From: CAZMOK01 sp964567785
Lineage (GTDB): Bacteria > Bacteroidota > Bacteroidia > Bacteroidales > JAGOPY01
DNA length: 64,000 bases
Reading direction: 5' to 3'
NCBI GenBank assembly: GCA_964567785.1
Contig: CAZMOK010000002.1
Coordinates: 30,070-94,069 of the forward strand
Positions 43,006-51,517 of this stretch are shown in pieces (positions within the stretch are counted from its first letter, which is position 1; every line of letters starts with the position of its first letter). Position numbers and translations under genes: made by a program. The notes beneath the pieces are model-generated. The model did not search any database. It was not told the origin of the DNA and was given only the letters and a program-made list of their open reading frames with translations.

Positions 43006-45164
43006 TGAAAAGACTCTTAATCATACTGTTTCTTTCAACAGCAATGGTGCCGCTCATGCAGGCTCAGGAGGTCGTCACAGAACTTTCTGAAAACCCGGTT
43101 ATCAAAGAGTACATATCAGAACAGGTACAGCAACAAGCTGATCTTAGATCCGGCAACGGTGAAAGATCAGAGGCTGTGAGGCTTCCTTTTCTGGATGATT
43201 TCAAGAACAAGGGGATCTATCCCAATGCCAGGCTGTGGGACGACAGTGTGGTATTTATTAACACGAGCTATGCATACAGGGCGCCAAACCGGGGCGTGGC
43301 CACTTTCGATGCCCTCGACAACAAGGGCAACCTGCATTTCAATGTTAGCACTTTCCCGTTCAGGGCCGACTCGCTTACTTCAAAGCCCATACGGCTCGAT
43401 TCTATCTTTTCCCCCTTCCCCAGGGCCATCACCACTGCCGATTCAGTATACCTGAGCTTTTTCTACCAACCCCAGGGCATCGCCAACAAGCCCGAGTCAT
43501 TTGATTCGCTGGTACTGGAATTTGGTTACGACACTACGGTTTATGCAGGATATCTTGATTCAGTGATAGTTGATATAGCCGACCTCAACATTATAGATCC
43601 CGGCGATTCAATTGTGAAAGGGGACACGGTTTATGCGCCCGGAATAGTGTGTGACCCCGGACTTTACCTCATCTCAGATACCACCTATTATTACAACGAC
43701 GAGATCACACTTCCCTGCGATTCGGTATTTGAAGAAGAAACTGTCTGGAACTGGAAATGGAGCGCCGAAGGGATGAGTCTTTCCAATTTTTTTGATTCTA
43801 ACCTGGTATATTCAAAACAGGTGCTGATACCTATTACTGACAGTACCAGGTATTACCGCGACAGCTTCCGGTTCAGGTTCCGTAACATTGCAAGCCTGGC
43901 AAACGATTTCAACCCGAGCTGGCGCAGCAACTGCGATCACTGGAACATCGATTATGTATATCTCGACATCAACAGGGATCAGAACGATATATATTACCGG
44001 GACATTTCCTTTGCCGAAAGGGCTCCGTCGATGCTGAGGGAATACCAGGCAATGCCCTACAATCAATATATCAACGACCCCACGAACGAGATCAAGGACA
44101 GCCTGGAGATGTTCATTACCAACCTCGACAATACACAGTTCAACTACCAGTACCTGTATAAAATAGTGGATGAAGAAGGGCTCTACCCCTATACTTACGA
44201 CGGTGGATTCTGCAACCTCGACCCGTTCAACACTTCCGGCTACCAAAACTGCCTTATCTGCGGCCAGCATGCGTGTCCGCCGGTCAACTATGTCTTCTCC
44301 CTCGACCTGGGCGAGATGACCTCATTCACCATAACTCACATTCTCCTTGGTGATATCACCGCCTTCGATACAATTGGCGATACAACGATCTTCAGGCAAC
44401 AGTTCAGGAATTATTATGCATATGATGATGGTACTCCGGAGGCAGGCTACGGACTTACACCTGCAAGGGCACAACTTGCTTATAAATTTGAATTGAATGT
44501 AAGGGATACCCTCAGGGCCGTGCAGATGTATTTCAACAGGGTACAGGATAATTCCAACCAGCGGTTTTTCAACCTGCGTGTATGGGGCGACAACAACGGT
44601 TTCCCCGGAGACCTCATTTACGAGCAGCTCAACGAGTTCGTGGAATATTCGAACAGCCTGACCGAATTCTATACCTACCTGCTGGATGAGCCCCTCCTTG
44701 TAAACGGGGTCTTTTACGTGGGATGGGAGCAGACCACCAACGACAACCTCAACCTGGGGCTAGACAGGAACACCGACTCAAAGAACAAGATCTTTTTTAA
44801 TGCCGATGGGCAATGGCTGGCCTCCAGCATCCCGGGGGGGTCACTTATGATGAGGCCCGTGCTGGGCAGGGAGGAATTCCTTGGGGTTGAGGAGGAGGAA
44901 GCAATCCCTGCAACCTTCAAGGTCTATCCCAATCCCTTACGGGGAAATCAACTGCATATTGAACTGCCTGCCAGTGAGAACAATCCTGAAAACCGCGATT
45001 TCCTGAGGATTGATATTTATAACATACTGGGTCAGCAGGTCAGCAGCAGGAATTACAGCAATCCTTTACCTGTTACGGTAAGCGATAAAGGGATGTACAT
45101 TATCCGGCTGATCAATACACGCACTCATAAAAAATACACTACCCGAGTGATCATAACGAGATAA
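43005..45164 (+). CDS. Large secreted protein with T9SS sorting domain
   Basis: A 719-residue protein with a signal peptide (about 1-20) and a T9SS type A sorting domain at the end (VYPNPLRGNQ, then NILGQQVSSRNY and RVIITR). The body has no domain I can name; it is rich in aspartate, tyrosine and predicted strands and contains a cysteine cluster (CNLDPFNTSGYQNCLICGQHAC). Similar proteins of unknown function next to PASTA and RluA genes are common in Bacteroidota. The start overlaps the PASTA gene stop, so they are cotranscribed. Confidence 0.82.
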   Translation: MKRLLIILFLSTAMVPLMQAQEVVTELSENPVIKEYISEQVQQQADLRSGNGERSEAVRLPFLDDFKNKGIYPNARLWDDSVVFINTSYAYRAPNRGVATFDALDNKGNLHFNVSTFPFRADSLTSKPIRLDSIFSPFPRAITTADSVYLSFFYQPQGIANKPESFDSLVLEFGYDTTVYAGYLDSVIVDIADLNIIDPGDSIVKGDTVYAPGIVCDPGLYLISDTTYYYNDEITLPCDSVFEEETVWNWKWSAEGMSLSNFFDSNLVYSKQVLIPITDSTRYYRDSFRFRFRNIASLANDFNPSWRSNCDHWNIDYVYLDINRDQNDIYYRDISFAERAPSMLREYQAMPYNQYINDPTNEIKDSLEMFITNLDNTQFNYQYLYKIVDEEGLYPYTYDGGFCNLDPFNTSGYQNCLICGQHACPPVNYVFSLDLGEMTSFTITHILLGDITAFDTIGDTTIFRQQFRNYYAYDDGTPEAGYGLTPARAQLAYKFELNVRDTLRAVQMYFNRVQDNSNQRFFNLRVWGDNNGFPGDLIYEQLNEFVEYSNSLTEFYTYLLDEPLLVNGVFYVGWEQTTNDNLNLGLDRNTDSKNKIFFNADGQWLASSIPGGSLMMRPVLGREEFLGVEEEEAIPATFKVYPNPLRGNQLHIELPASENNPENRDFLRIDIYNILGQQVSSRNYSNPLPVTVSDKGMYIIRLINTRTHKKYTTRVIITR

Positions 45165-45169
45165 TTTTG
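45162..45169 (+). promoter_or_regulatory. Candidate -7 element overlapping a stop codon, before the RluA-type gene
   Basis: TAATTTTG contains the TAA stop of the preceding T9SS gene and ends 7 bp before the ATG at 45177. If active the transcript would be leaderless. Without it, the gene would depend on read-through from upstream. Confidence 0.35.
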
Positions 45170-45176
45170 TTCTTCT

Positions 45177-46226
45177 ATGCAGGAAGCACCGGAACAGCAG
45201 GAAGAGAATCAGGAACTTTACGAGCATTACCGTTTTGTAGCCGATAAGAACCAGTCGCTGCTGCGGATCGATAAGTTCCTGATGACCAGGATACAGAATG
45301 CCTCCCGCAACAAGATCCAGCTTGCTGCCAAAGCGGGTAACATCCTGGTAAATGATGATCCCGTAAAGGCTAACTACAAAGTGAAACCGGGTGATGTGAT
45401 CACTATCGTCCTTACTTATCCCCCCAGGGAAACAGAGATAATTCCTGAAGACATTCCAATTGATATTGTTTATGAAGACAAGGAGGTGATCGTTGTAAAT
45501 AAAGAGGCAGGGATGGTGGTACACCCGGCTTATGCCAACTATACAGGCACCCTCGTAAACGCGCTGGCCTGGCACCTGCAGCACCGTTCGCCCGACAGTG
45601 AGCCCGGCCGGTTGCCTTTCCTGGTCCACAGGATCGATAAGGATACCACGGGCCTGATAATTGCCGCTAAAACCGAAGAGGCACAGGAGCACCTTGCCAG
45701 GCAGTTTTTCAGGCATGAAACAGAACGCGTTTACCAGGCTCTGGTATGGGGTGAGCCGGAAAATAAGGAAGGAACGATTGAGGGCAATATAGGGCGAAGC
45801 AAAAAAGACAGGAGGGTGTTCACTGTGGTGGAAGGTGAAGATGAAGGCAAGGAGGCCATAACCCATTACAGGATAATTGAGCGGTTTGGGTATGTTACCC
45901 TGGTTGAGTGCCGGCTTGAAACCGGGAGAACGCACCAGATAAGGGTCCATTTCAGGAACATCGGGCACCCGCTGTTTGGCGACACTACTTATGGAGGGGA
46001 CCAGATCCTGAAGGGGACCACTTTTACCAAATACAAGCAATTTATCAGGAACTGCTTCGGTATCTTACCCCGCCAGGCCCTGCATGCAAAAACGCTGGGC
46101 TTCGCCCATCCGGGGAGCAGTGAGAGAATGCATTTTGATTCGGAACTGCCAGGTGATCTTTCAGAAGTACTGGAAAAGTGGAGGAATTATATCAGTCATA
46201 GAACGGGAGGACAATGGAAAACTTAA
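45177..46226 (+). CDS. RluA family pseudouridine synthase (RluD-like)
   Basis: A 349-residue enzyme that isomerises uridines in 23S rRNA or tRNA. An S4 RNA-binding domain at about residues 30-95 (LRIDKFLMTRIQNASRNKIQ) precedes the catalytic domain, which has the HRIDKDTTGLIIAAKT motif with the catalytic aspartate and ends with GRTHQIRVHFRNIGHPLFGD. The gene overlaps the DUF5686 gene tail to tail by 35 bp. RluD versus another subfamily cannot be settled by eye. Confidence 0.92.
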   Translation: MQEAPEQQEENQELYEHYRFVADKNQSLLRIDKFLMTRIQNASRNKIQLAAKAGNILVNDDPVKANYKVKPGDVITIVLTYPPRETEIIPEDIPIDIVYEDKEVIVVNKEAGMVVHPAYANYTGTLVNALAWHLQHRSPDSEPGRLPFLVHRIDKDTTGLIIAAKTEEAQEHLARQFFRHETERVYQALVWGEPENKEGTIEGNIGRSKKDRRVFTVVEGEDEGKEAITHYRIIERFGYVTLVECRLETGRTHQIRVHFRNIGHPLFGDTTYGGDQILKGTTFTKYKQFIRNCFGILPRQALHAKTLGFAHPGSSERMHFDSELPGDLSEVLEKWRNYISHRTGGQWKT

Positions 46227-48705
46227 GCGCCAGGTTTTCCCATGGAGTGGAAAGACTGTAGGCACCATACCGGTAAAAAGCACCGACACCCAGTGATAAG
46301 AAATTGAGGTCGAGCAGTTTGTTGATCAGCAGGCCTGATTCAAAATAACCGTGCTCCAGGGTATTGTAACCTATATTGAAATGGTTTTCCCGGTTTTTAA
46401 CCAGGTTGCCCAGTGCAGCATGGGTTGCGATAAGGAACTCGGGTCTGAAATTTTTGGCCTTGAAAAGAAGCGAGCCGAAATTATGTACAAAGAAAAAAGA
46501 GACATACCGGTCAGAAACAAACTCGTTCATGCGCATGGTGGAAAAGGTCGACGGGGCATAAACGGTAAATTGCCTGAAACTGGCATTTCCATTGTACAGG
46601 TTACTGTAAGGAACGCTTCCCTGTATAAAGCCTCCCCTCGCTTCCAGGTATGTCCTGCCGAGGTACCTGGTATAAAAGGAGTGGCTCACCCTCAGGTCGA
46701 ACCTGTTGTAATTGAAATCCCCCATGAGGAAGTTGTCGAAGCCCCTGGTGTACTGGAACCTTACAATGGGATACTTTGTGCCCAGCGAAACCCTGGCCCT
46801 TTTTGTGACCAGGAACTCTTCCCTGAAGGCGAACCGGAAACCCAGTTTCAGCTCGGTGAAATGGAAACGGTCGGTGGCAACCAACAGTCCGTCTTCTGAA
46901 ATGCCATACATGTAATCGTAAGAAGCCTGTTTTGAATTGGAGCTGAGTGCGGCATGGAACTTAAAATCACGGAGCAGCCGCGCCGACATTCCCACGGTGA
47001 CATCTTCTGTGAGGTTCATCCGGGTAACCAGGAAATCACCCCAGTTCCTGGGATCGAACAGGCTCTGTTTTTCACCTTCAAACAATACACCTCCTGTTTC
47101 AAGGAGATCGTAACTGTATGAAGCCCTGATTTCAATCTCGTTCCTCCGGTTAATGAGATAGCTGGCATCGGCCCCGTATTTGGCTGTCCGGTCCTTTAGG
47201 CCGTAACCCCAGAAACCTCCCAGCTTAACGCGTTTCGACAGCCTTTCGTTTGTGTGTAACCCTATTCCGAAATACCAGCCCTGGTAGGCGTTATATTTCA
47301 CCAGCTCGGCCAGGTCGATATCTATGAACTTAACGGGGATTTTACCGGTCATCATTGTCTCAACGATCCTGGCCGTCCTGTCGAGGTTTGCTTCCTGTCC
47401 GATACTGTCCATAAACTCGTAGGTACGCCGGTCCCTTTCGCTCAGGCTGTCTATCCGGTAGGCCTGCCAGAAATCATCCGGTTTATCGTGAGAATCAGGT
47501 TCCACATCAATGCCAAGTATATCGAACTCCCGCCTGACAAGCTGAGGGTTGATCTCAATGTTCTTTATATAGGTCTTGCCGCCGGCAACCATATTTGCGG
47601 TCCTTGTCCCTGCTCTCACCTGTGCGTTGAAAAAAGTGATATCTGTATTGAGCTGCACCGGGAACCATTGTTCCCCATCAATTAGTTCATATTTCTGCTG
47701 TATCTTGATCCTGAAGCCTTCTTCTTCGGCAGGGCGCGCAATGACATTCTGGATGGCCCAGCCGTTGGAGTTGATGGAAAGAACGCCCTTCATGCCGTCG
47801 AAATTTGTATTGATCCTCGGACGGTAGGATATTATGAAGACGGTATCGTTTCTCTGTGTGAAGGTCGTGTCTTCTATCCGGAAGAAATACTTTTTAGTAC
47901 TTCCCCTGCTGACAGGATTCACATAGTGCTTATCGAGCAAATGGAACATATCGCTGTAAAAGGTAGTCGACTGAAGCTGGGAGAGCAGGAACACGAATAT
48001 GGGATCCCTGAAGCCCGAAACCCGGTTGGCAATCACATTCCGGTAGTTCTTATCCGGGGCAAGGAATTTCCGTTCGGTGACCGTTTCAATAATGGCCAGG
48101 TCCTGCTTGTCGAAGAATTCCTTCAGTTCATTGTACGAAGAGTCGGATATGAGGGTATCGGCTGTTATCAGGGGATCGGGCCGTAACAGGGAATCAAGCT
48201 GTACCGTCATGATGGTCCGTTCATACGAAGTGTATGAGAATGAGCCGAGGTTCTCGTGGTCGTTTTTATCACGATTTTCAACGGCAAGGTTGATGATCCT
48301 GTGGGCAGGGTTTTCCTTTGCATAAACGGTCACTTCAGGCAGGTCGATCCCTGTTCGTTCCATTTCCAGCACCAGGGACCCGGAGATATCACCGGTTATT
48401 TCATAGGCCAATGGTTTGTAGCCAACATAGGTACAGGTAATCTTGCTGACCGGGGTTGCCGTCCGTATAGTGAATTTACCATCTATATCAGTGGTAACGC
48501 CTCTTCTTCCCTCGTTAATGCTGATATTCACAAAAGCCAGCGGTTCCATGGTGCCGGAATCGATTATCCTGCCATTAATCTCATTTACACTGCTCTGGGA
48601 AAAAAGATAAAATGATGGTGACAACAATAAGGCCAGCAATATTGCAAGTCTTAATGCATTAAGGCAGTATGTGCCTCTTATTCCGTTTTTGCAATCAGGC
48701 AGCAA
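46192..48705 (-). CDS. DUF5686 outer membrane protein with carboxypeptidase-regulatory-like domain
   Basis: An 837-residue protein. A signal peptide near residues 16-37, then a carboxypeptidase regulatory-like beta-sandwich of the type at the N-terminus of SusC proteins (INGRIIDSGTMEPLAFVNISI, GVTTDIDGKFTI), then about 700 residues that match the DUF5686 family, ending with a barrel (NLALKFSIVLPFYD). It lacks a TonB box and plug domain that I can see, so it is not a standard TonB-dependent receptor. The start overlaps the ABC ATPase gene by 11 bp, placing it last in a three-gene operon. Confidence 0.85.
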   Translation of the reverse strand: MLPDCKNGIRGTYCLNALRLAILLALLLSPSFYLFSQSSVNEINGRIIDSGTMEPLAFVNISINEGRRGVTTDIDGKFTIRTATPVSKITCTYVGYKPLAYEITGDISGSLVLEMERTGIDLPEVTVYAKENPAHRIINLAVENRDKNDHENLGSFSYTSYERTIMTVQLDSLLRPDPLITADTLISDSSYNELKEFFDKQDLAIIETVTERKFLAPDKNYRNVIANRVSGFRDPIFVFLLSQLQSTTFYSDMFHLLDKHYVNPVSRGSTKKYFFRIEDTTFTQRNDTVFIISYRPRINTNFDGMKGVLSINSNGWAIQNVIARPAEEEGFRIKIQQKYELIDGEQWFPVQLNTDITFFNAQVRAGTRTANMVAGGKTYIKNIEINPQLVRREFDILGIDVEPDSHDKPDDFWQAYRIDSLSERDRRTYEFMDSIGQEANLDRTARIVETMMTGKIPVKFIDIDLAELVKYNAYQGWYFGIGLHTNERLSKRVKLGGFWGYGLKDRTAKYGADASYLINRRNEIEIRASYSYDLLETGGVLFEGEKQSLFDPRNWGDFLVTRMNLTEDVTVGMSARLLRDFKFHAALSSNSKQASYDYMYGISEDGLLVATDRFHFTELKLGFRFAFREEFLVTKRARVSLGTKYPIVRFQYTRGFDNFLMGDFNYNRFDLRVSHSFYTRYLGRTYLEARGGFIQGSVPYSNLYNGNASFRQFTVYAPSTFSTMRMNEFVSDRYVSFFFVHNFGSLLFKAKNFRPEFLIATHAALGNLVKNRENHFNIGYNTLEHGYFESGLLINKLLDLNFLSLGVGAFYRYGAYSLSTPWENLALKFSIVLPFYD

Positions 48706-49390
48706 AGTAATCTTCGAGTTTCTTTAATAAGTCAGAACTTGCAGGCATGTCGTGCACGATCTTACCTTTTTCAAGCACGCAGATCCTGTCGCATACTTCG
48801 GTTATGTGGTTCAGGTCATGACTTGAGATCAGCATGGTAACCTGGCGTTCCTCCCTGAATTTATTGAGCATTTTCTTTAACCTGATCTGTGATGTGGGAT
48901 CAAGGCTGTTGAAGGGTTCATCAAGTACAAGCACCTCAGGGGTAAGCATAAGTGCCGAAGCAATTCCAACTTTCTGCTGGTTTCCGCTTGAGAGGTCGCG
49001 GATGTATTTCTTTTTCCCCAACACCTCATCATTGAAAAACTCTTCGAACGACCCGAGGAAACTATCCAGGTCACCTTTGGGAAGTCTGTAAACACTGCCG
49101 AGGAAATTGAAATATTCTTCAGGTGTCAGGAAATCGATAAGGAACCTTTTGTCGAGATAAGACCCGGTATAGCTTTTCCATGAATTATTACCCGCAACAT
49201 TCTCATCTTTTGAGAATACTTTTCCCTCATCAGCTTTGATCAGGTCGAGGACAAGCCTGAAAAAAGTAGTCTTTCCGGCACCGTTATTACCTACCAGTCC
49301 AAAGCTTTCCCCTTTGGGGATCTCAAGTTCCGGTAGGTCAAGGACCGTTACCCCGCTATAAATTTTCTTAAGATTATCAACTTTTATCAT
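48695..49390 (-). CDS. ABC transporter ATP-binding protein (partner of DUF5687)
   Basis: A 231-residue ABC ATPase: Walker A GNNGAGKTT at 34-42, signature LSSGNQQKVG, Walker B VLVLDEPF, and the switch histidine in ISSHDL. It is the short form without the C-terminal extension that GldA has. The adjacent DUF5687 membrane protein is its likely permease. Substrate unknown. Its start is 69 bp after the DUF5687 stop, across a heptamer repeat array. Confidence 0.9.
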   Translation of the reverse strand: MIKVDNLKKIYSGVTVLDLPELEIPKGESFGLVGNNGAGKTTFFRLVLDLIKADEGKVFSKDENVAGNNSWKSYTGSYLDKRFLIDFLTPEEYFNFLGSVYRLPKGDLDSFLGSFEEFFNDEVLGKKKYIRDLSSGNQQKVGIASALMLTPEVLVLDEPFNSLDPTSQIRLKKMLNKFREERQVTMLISSHDLNHITEVCDRICVLEKGKIVHDMPASSDLLKKLEDYFAA

Positions 49391-49413
49391 AATTTTTTAC
49401 GGTTTCATATCCA

Positions 49414-49462
49414 ATATCTACTACTTGCTATCTGCTATTTATTATTTACTATTTACTATTTA
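49414..49462 (-). repeat. 7-bp tandem repeat array starting at the DUF5687 stop codon
   Basis: Minus strand, from the stop: TAAATAG, TAAATAG, TAAATAA, TAAATAG, CAGATAG, CAAGTAG, TAGATAT. The first TAA is the stop codon of the DUF5687 gene. Because the unit is 7 bp and carries TAA and TAG, the array has stops in all three frames. It fills most of the gap to the ABC ATPase gene. Confidence 0.88.
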
Positions 49463-50938
49463 ATCCCTAAACCCTTCAGCCATAACGTACTTTCTCTCTT
49501 TCAGATTATTATAGATGCCTTTCAATATCCTTTTCATCAGTAATAGCCCTATGATACCCAGCAGCGAGATAATAGCGAGCCCCTGGTACCTGGCCCCAAA
49601 AAGACCGAATGGTATAAAGATCAAGACCGGCATAAGGAAAGCCGGCAGCACGGCCAGCCAGTTCATGGCCCCAATACCCTGGTAATTAAAAGTGGAGCCT
49701 TTGGAAAGATCCATCCTCTTCTTGTTATAGGTTGCCATATAAAGGAGCACGTATGAGACCACCCCTATATTAAAGAGGAATGTTGCCGTATTGATCAACA
49801 GCACATGCCATCCGAAGAAAACATAAGGTATAGTGACAACATAGCAAAAGGCACTCACCATGATACCTATCAGCAGCTTTGCCCTCAGGTATTTCTTCAT
49901 GTCTATCTCTTTGGTTAGGATGGTGTCGAAGTAATTGCTTTCATAACCAAATGCATAGTTGATATAGTTCATCATCATTCCACCCGAAATAAATACGCCT
50001 ACAAAAATCAGAAAGCCCCATACGTCTTCATAGGTAGGGTTCGGGTAAAAGAACAGGCCATAGAGAATGAAAAGGGGCAGCAGGTAGATCATCGATTTGG
50101 TTCGCTTGTGGCGCAGCCAGAGCTTTATTTCCAGGGTGATAATCTCACCGGTGAGGCCGAGCGACTCAAAATACCTGGTGCCGGTAAACCGGTCGACCCT
50201 CACAGCCTTCCGGTTATTTACCTTTTCAGGATATAAGCTTGATTTCAGGAAATTAAAGTTGAACAAGTATGTGAGAACTACCCAGGCAAAAGGCATTACA
50301 ACAAAAACAGGACTTTTTACGATCAATTCGAAAAACACCCTGGAGGCATCCAGCAACGACCAGATAGCGAAATAATCAAGTATCACAATAGCGATGATAA
50401 CTACTGCAATGATCAAAGAAATATAGGCTTTGGAAGCCAATTGACGTTTAAAATATGTTAAAAGAAAATTATTTGCCAACACCATAAAAAGAACCGCTAT
50501 CAGCCATGAAATTCCCGCAACCGGACCATGAACAGGAATAACTACCTTAATGGCAAAGGGCACAAACAGCAACAGGGGTGCAATGTTGAAAACATTCCCA
50601 ACCGACTTGAAAATAAGATAGTTAACCAGAGTATTTCTTTTAATCGGCAGGTGTATATATGATTCTACATTGAGGGTGGGAAGGGGTTGAAGCAGGTAAC
50701 GGATCAGAAGACCGGCTATGAAGAAGTAAAAAAGGATTGAATTGAACAACCCTAAAGGATCTTCATCAGGAAAAGCATCTTCAAGTATTTTATCGATCAA
50801 GAGCCCCAATACAAGGATATAGGAAAACATCAGCATGAGAAGCAAGGCAATAAATATATTAGCCACAAGGCTTTTTTGCCACATTGACGACCTTGCCCAT
50901 TCCTTCCACTGATGAACAAGAAACCATAGACTTTTCAT
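49460..50938 (-). CDS. DUF5687 membrane protein, probable ABC permease
   Basis: A 492-residue integral membrane protein with about twelve predicted helices (for example VANIFIALLLMLMFSYILVLGLLI, MIYLLPLFILYGLFFY, LLGIIGLLLMKRIL). It matches the DUF5687 family of Bacteroidota, which travels with an ABC ATPase gene as here. An N-terminal amphipathic start (MKSLWFLVHQWKEWARSSMWQKSL) is typical. A promoter and a paired direct repeat lie upstream at 51015-51066. Confidence 0.85.
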   Translation of the reverse strand: MKSLWFLVHQWKEWARSSMWQKSLVANIFIALLLMLMFSYILVLGLLIDKILEDAFPDEDPLGLFNSILFYFFIAGLLIRYLLQPLPTLNVESYIHLPIKRNTLVNYLIFKSVGNVFNIAPLLLFVPFAIKVVIPVHGPVAGISWLIAVLFMVLANNFLLTYFKRQLASKAYISLIIAVVIIAIVILDYFAIWSLLDASRVFFELIVKSPVFVVMPFAWVVLTYLFNFNFLKSSLYPEKVNNRKAVRVDRFTGTRYFESLGLTGEIITLEIKLWLRHKRTKSMIYLLPLFILYGLFFYPNPTYEDVWGFLIFVGVFISGGMMMNYINYAFGYESNYFDTILTKEIDMKKYLRAKLLIGIMVSAFCYVVTIPYVFFGWHVLLINTATFLFNIGVVSYVLLYMATYNKKRMDLSKGSTFNYQGIGAMNWLAVLPAFLMPVLIFIPFGLFGARYQGLAIISLLGIIGLLLMKRILKGIYNNLKERKYVMAEGFRD

Positions 50939-51014
50939 AATTCCTGTTTTATTTCAGGTTAATTCTAATATTTGCTGATCTTTCGTGAAAGAACACTAAA
51001 ATAGCAATACCAGG

Positions 51015-51048
51015 CAAAAGTAAACGGCTCGATCAATAATTTGACAAA
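51015..51048 (-). promoter_or_regulatory. Promoter of the DUF5687-ABC-DUF5686 operon
   Basis: Read on the minus strand: TTTG (51048-51045), 22-bp spacer, TACTTTTG (51022-51015). The start site would be near 51010 with a leader of about 70 nt. The -33 element lies inside the paired direct repeat described separately. Confidence 0.55.
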
Positions 51049-51066
51049 TTCAATCAATAAATTGAC
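51032..51066. promoter_or_regulatory. Paired direct repeat ATCAATAAwTTGAC, 21-bp period, over the -33 region
   Basis: ATCAATAATTTGAC (51032-51045) and ATCAATAAATTGAC (51053-51066) match at 13 of 14 positions and start exactly 21 bp apart, two helical turns. Each copy also has TCAA/TTGA arms of an inverted repeat. The first copy covers the -33 element of the operon promoter. This is the arrangement of an operator bound by a regulator dimer or by two LytTR-type domains. Confidence 0.65.
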
Positions 51067-51101
51067 CGTTCAGGAATGTAACAAACATCGAAAGACGCGG
51101 T

Positions 51102-51428
51102 TCAATAAAGTTTTCTGTTATTTTTATGCCTTGAAGAATCACGTTCAGTCTTTTTCCGGATGTTCTTCTCAAAAGCTTCGGTCAGGTCAACACCTGTTTG
51201 GTTGGCCAGGCAGATCAGCACCCACATCACGTCGGCAAATTCATCGGCGAGGTCTTCGGCCGTTTCATTCTCCTTGAACGACTGGTCGCCGTATTTCCTG
51301 GCCATGATCCTGGCCACCTCGCCCACTTCTTCGGTGAGAATGGCTGTATTTGTCAGTTCACTGAAATATCTTACTCCTGTTGTATTTATCCACCGGTCAA
51401 CCTTTTCCTGTGCCTCTTTTATTGTCAT
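51102..51428 (-). CDS. MazG-like nucleotide pyrophosphohydrolase
   Basis: A 108-residue protein of the all-alpha NTP pyrophosphohydrolase superfamily, which cleaves (d)NTPs to monophosphates. The metal-binding pattern ExxE...ExxD is seen in TEEVGEVARIMAR (residues about 32-44) and LADEFADVMWVLICLAN (about 60-76). The C-terminus is basic (KKTERDSSRHKNNRK). It is a single-domain form. The frame is separate from the DUF5687 operon, whose promoter lies just beyond its 3' end. Confidence 0.9.
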   Translation of the reverse strand: MTIKEAQEKVDRWINTTGVRYFSELTNTAILTEEVGEVARIMARKYGDQSFKENETAEDLADEFADVMWVLICLANQTGVDLTEAFEKNIRKKTERDSSRHKNNRKLY

Positions 51429-51517
51429 CTTTGTAAAAAATTTTAAATGCCGCTGTTCACAGATTCTGTCACTAAAATAATTACATTATTTTTATCATAG
51501 CTTACAGTTAAGCCGGA

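Noticed and set aside
43812..44270. Valine-rich minus-strand frame inside the T9SS gene
   Set aside because: It is an antisense shadow of a gene with signal peptide and sorting domain and has no start context or homologous features.
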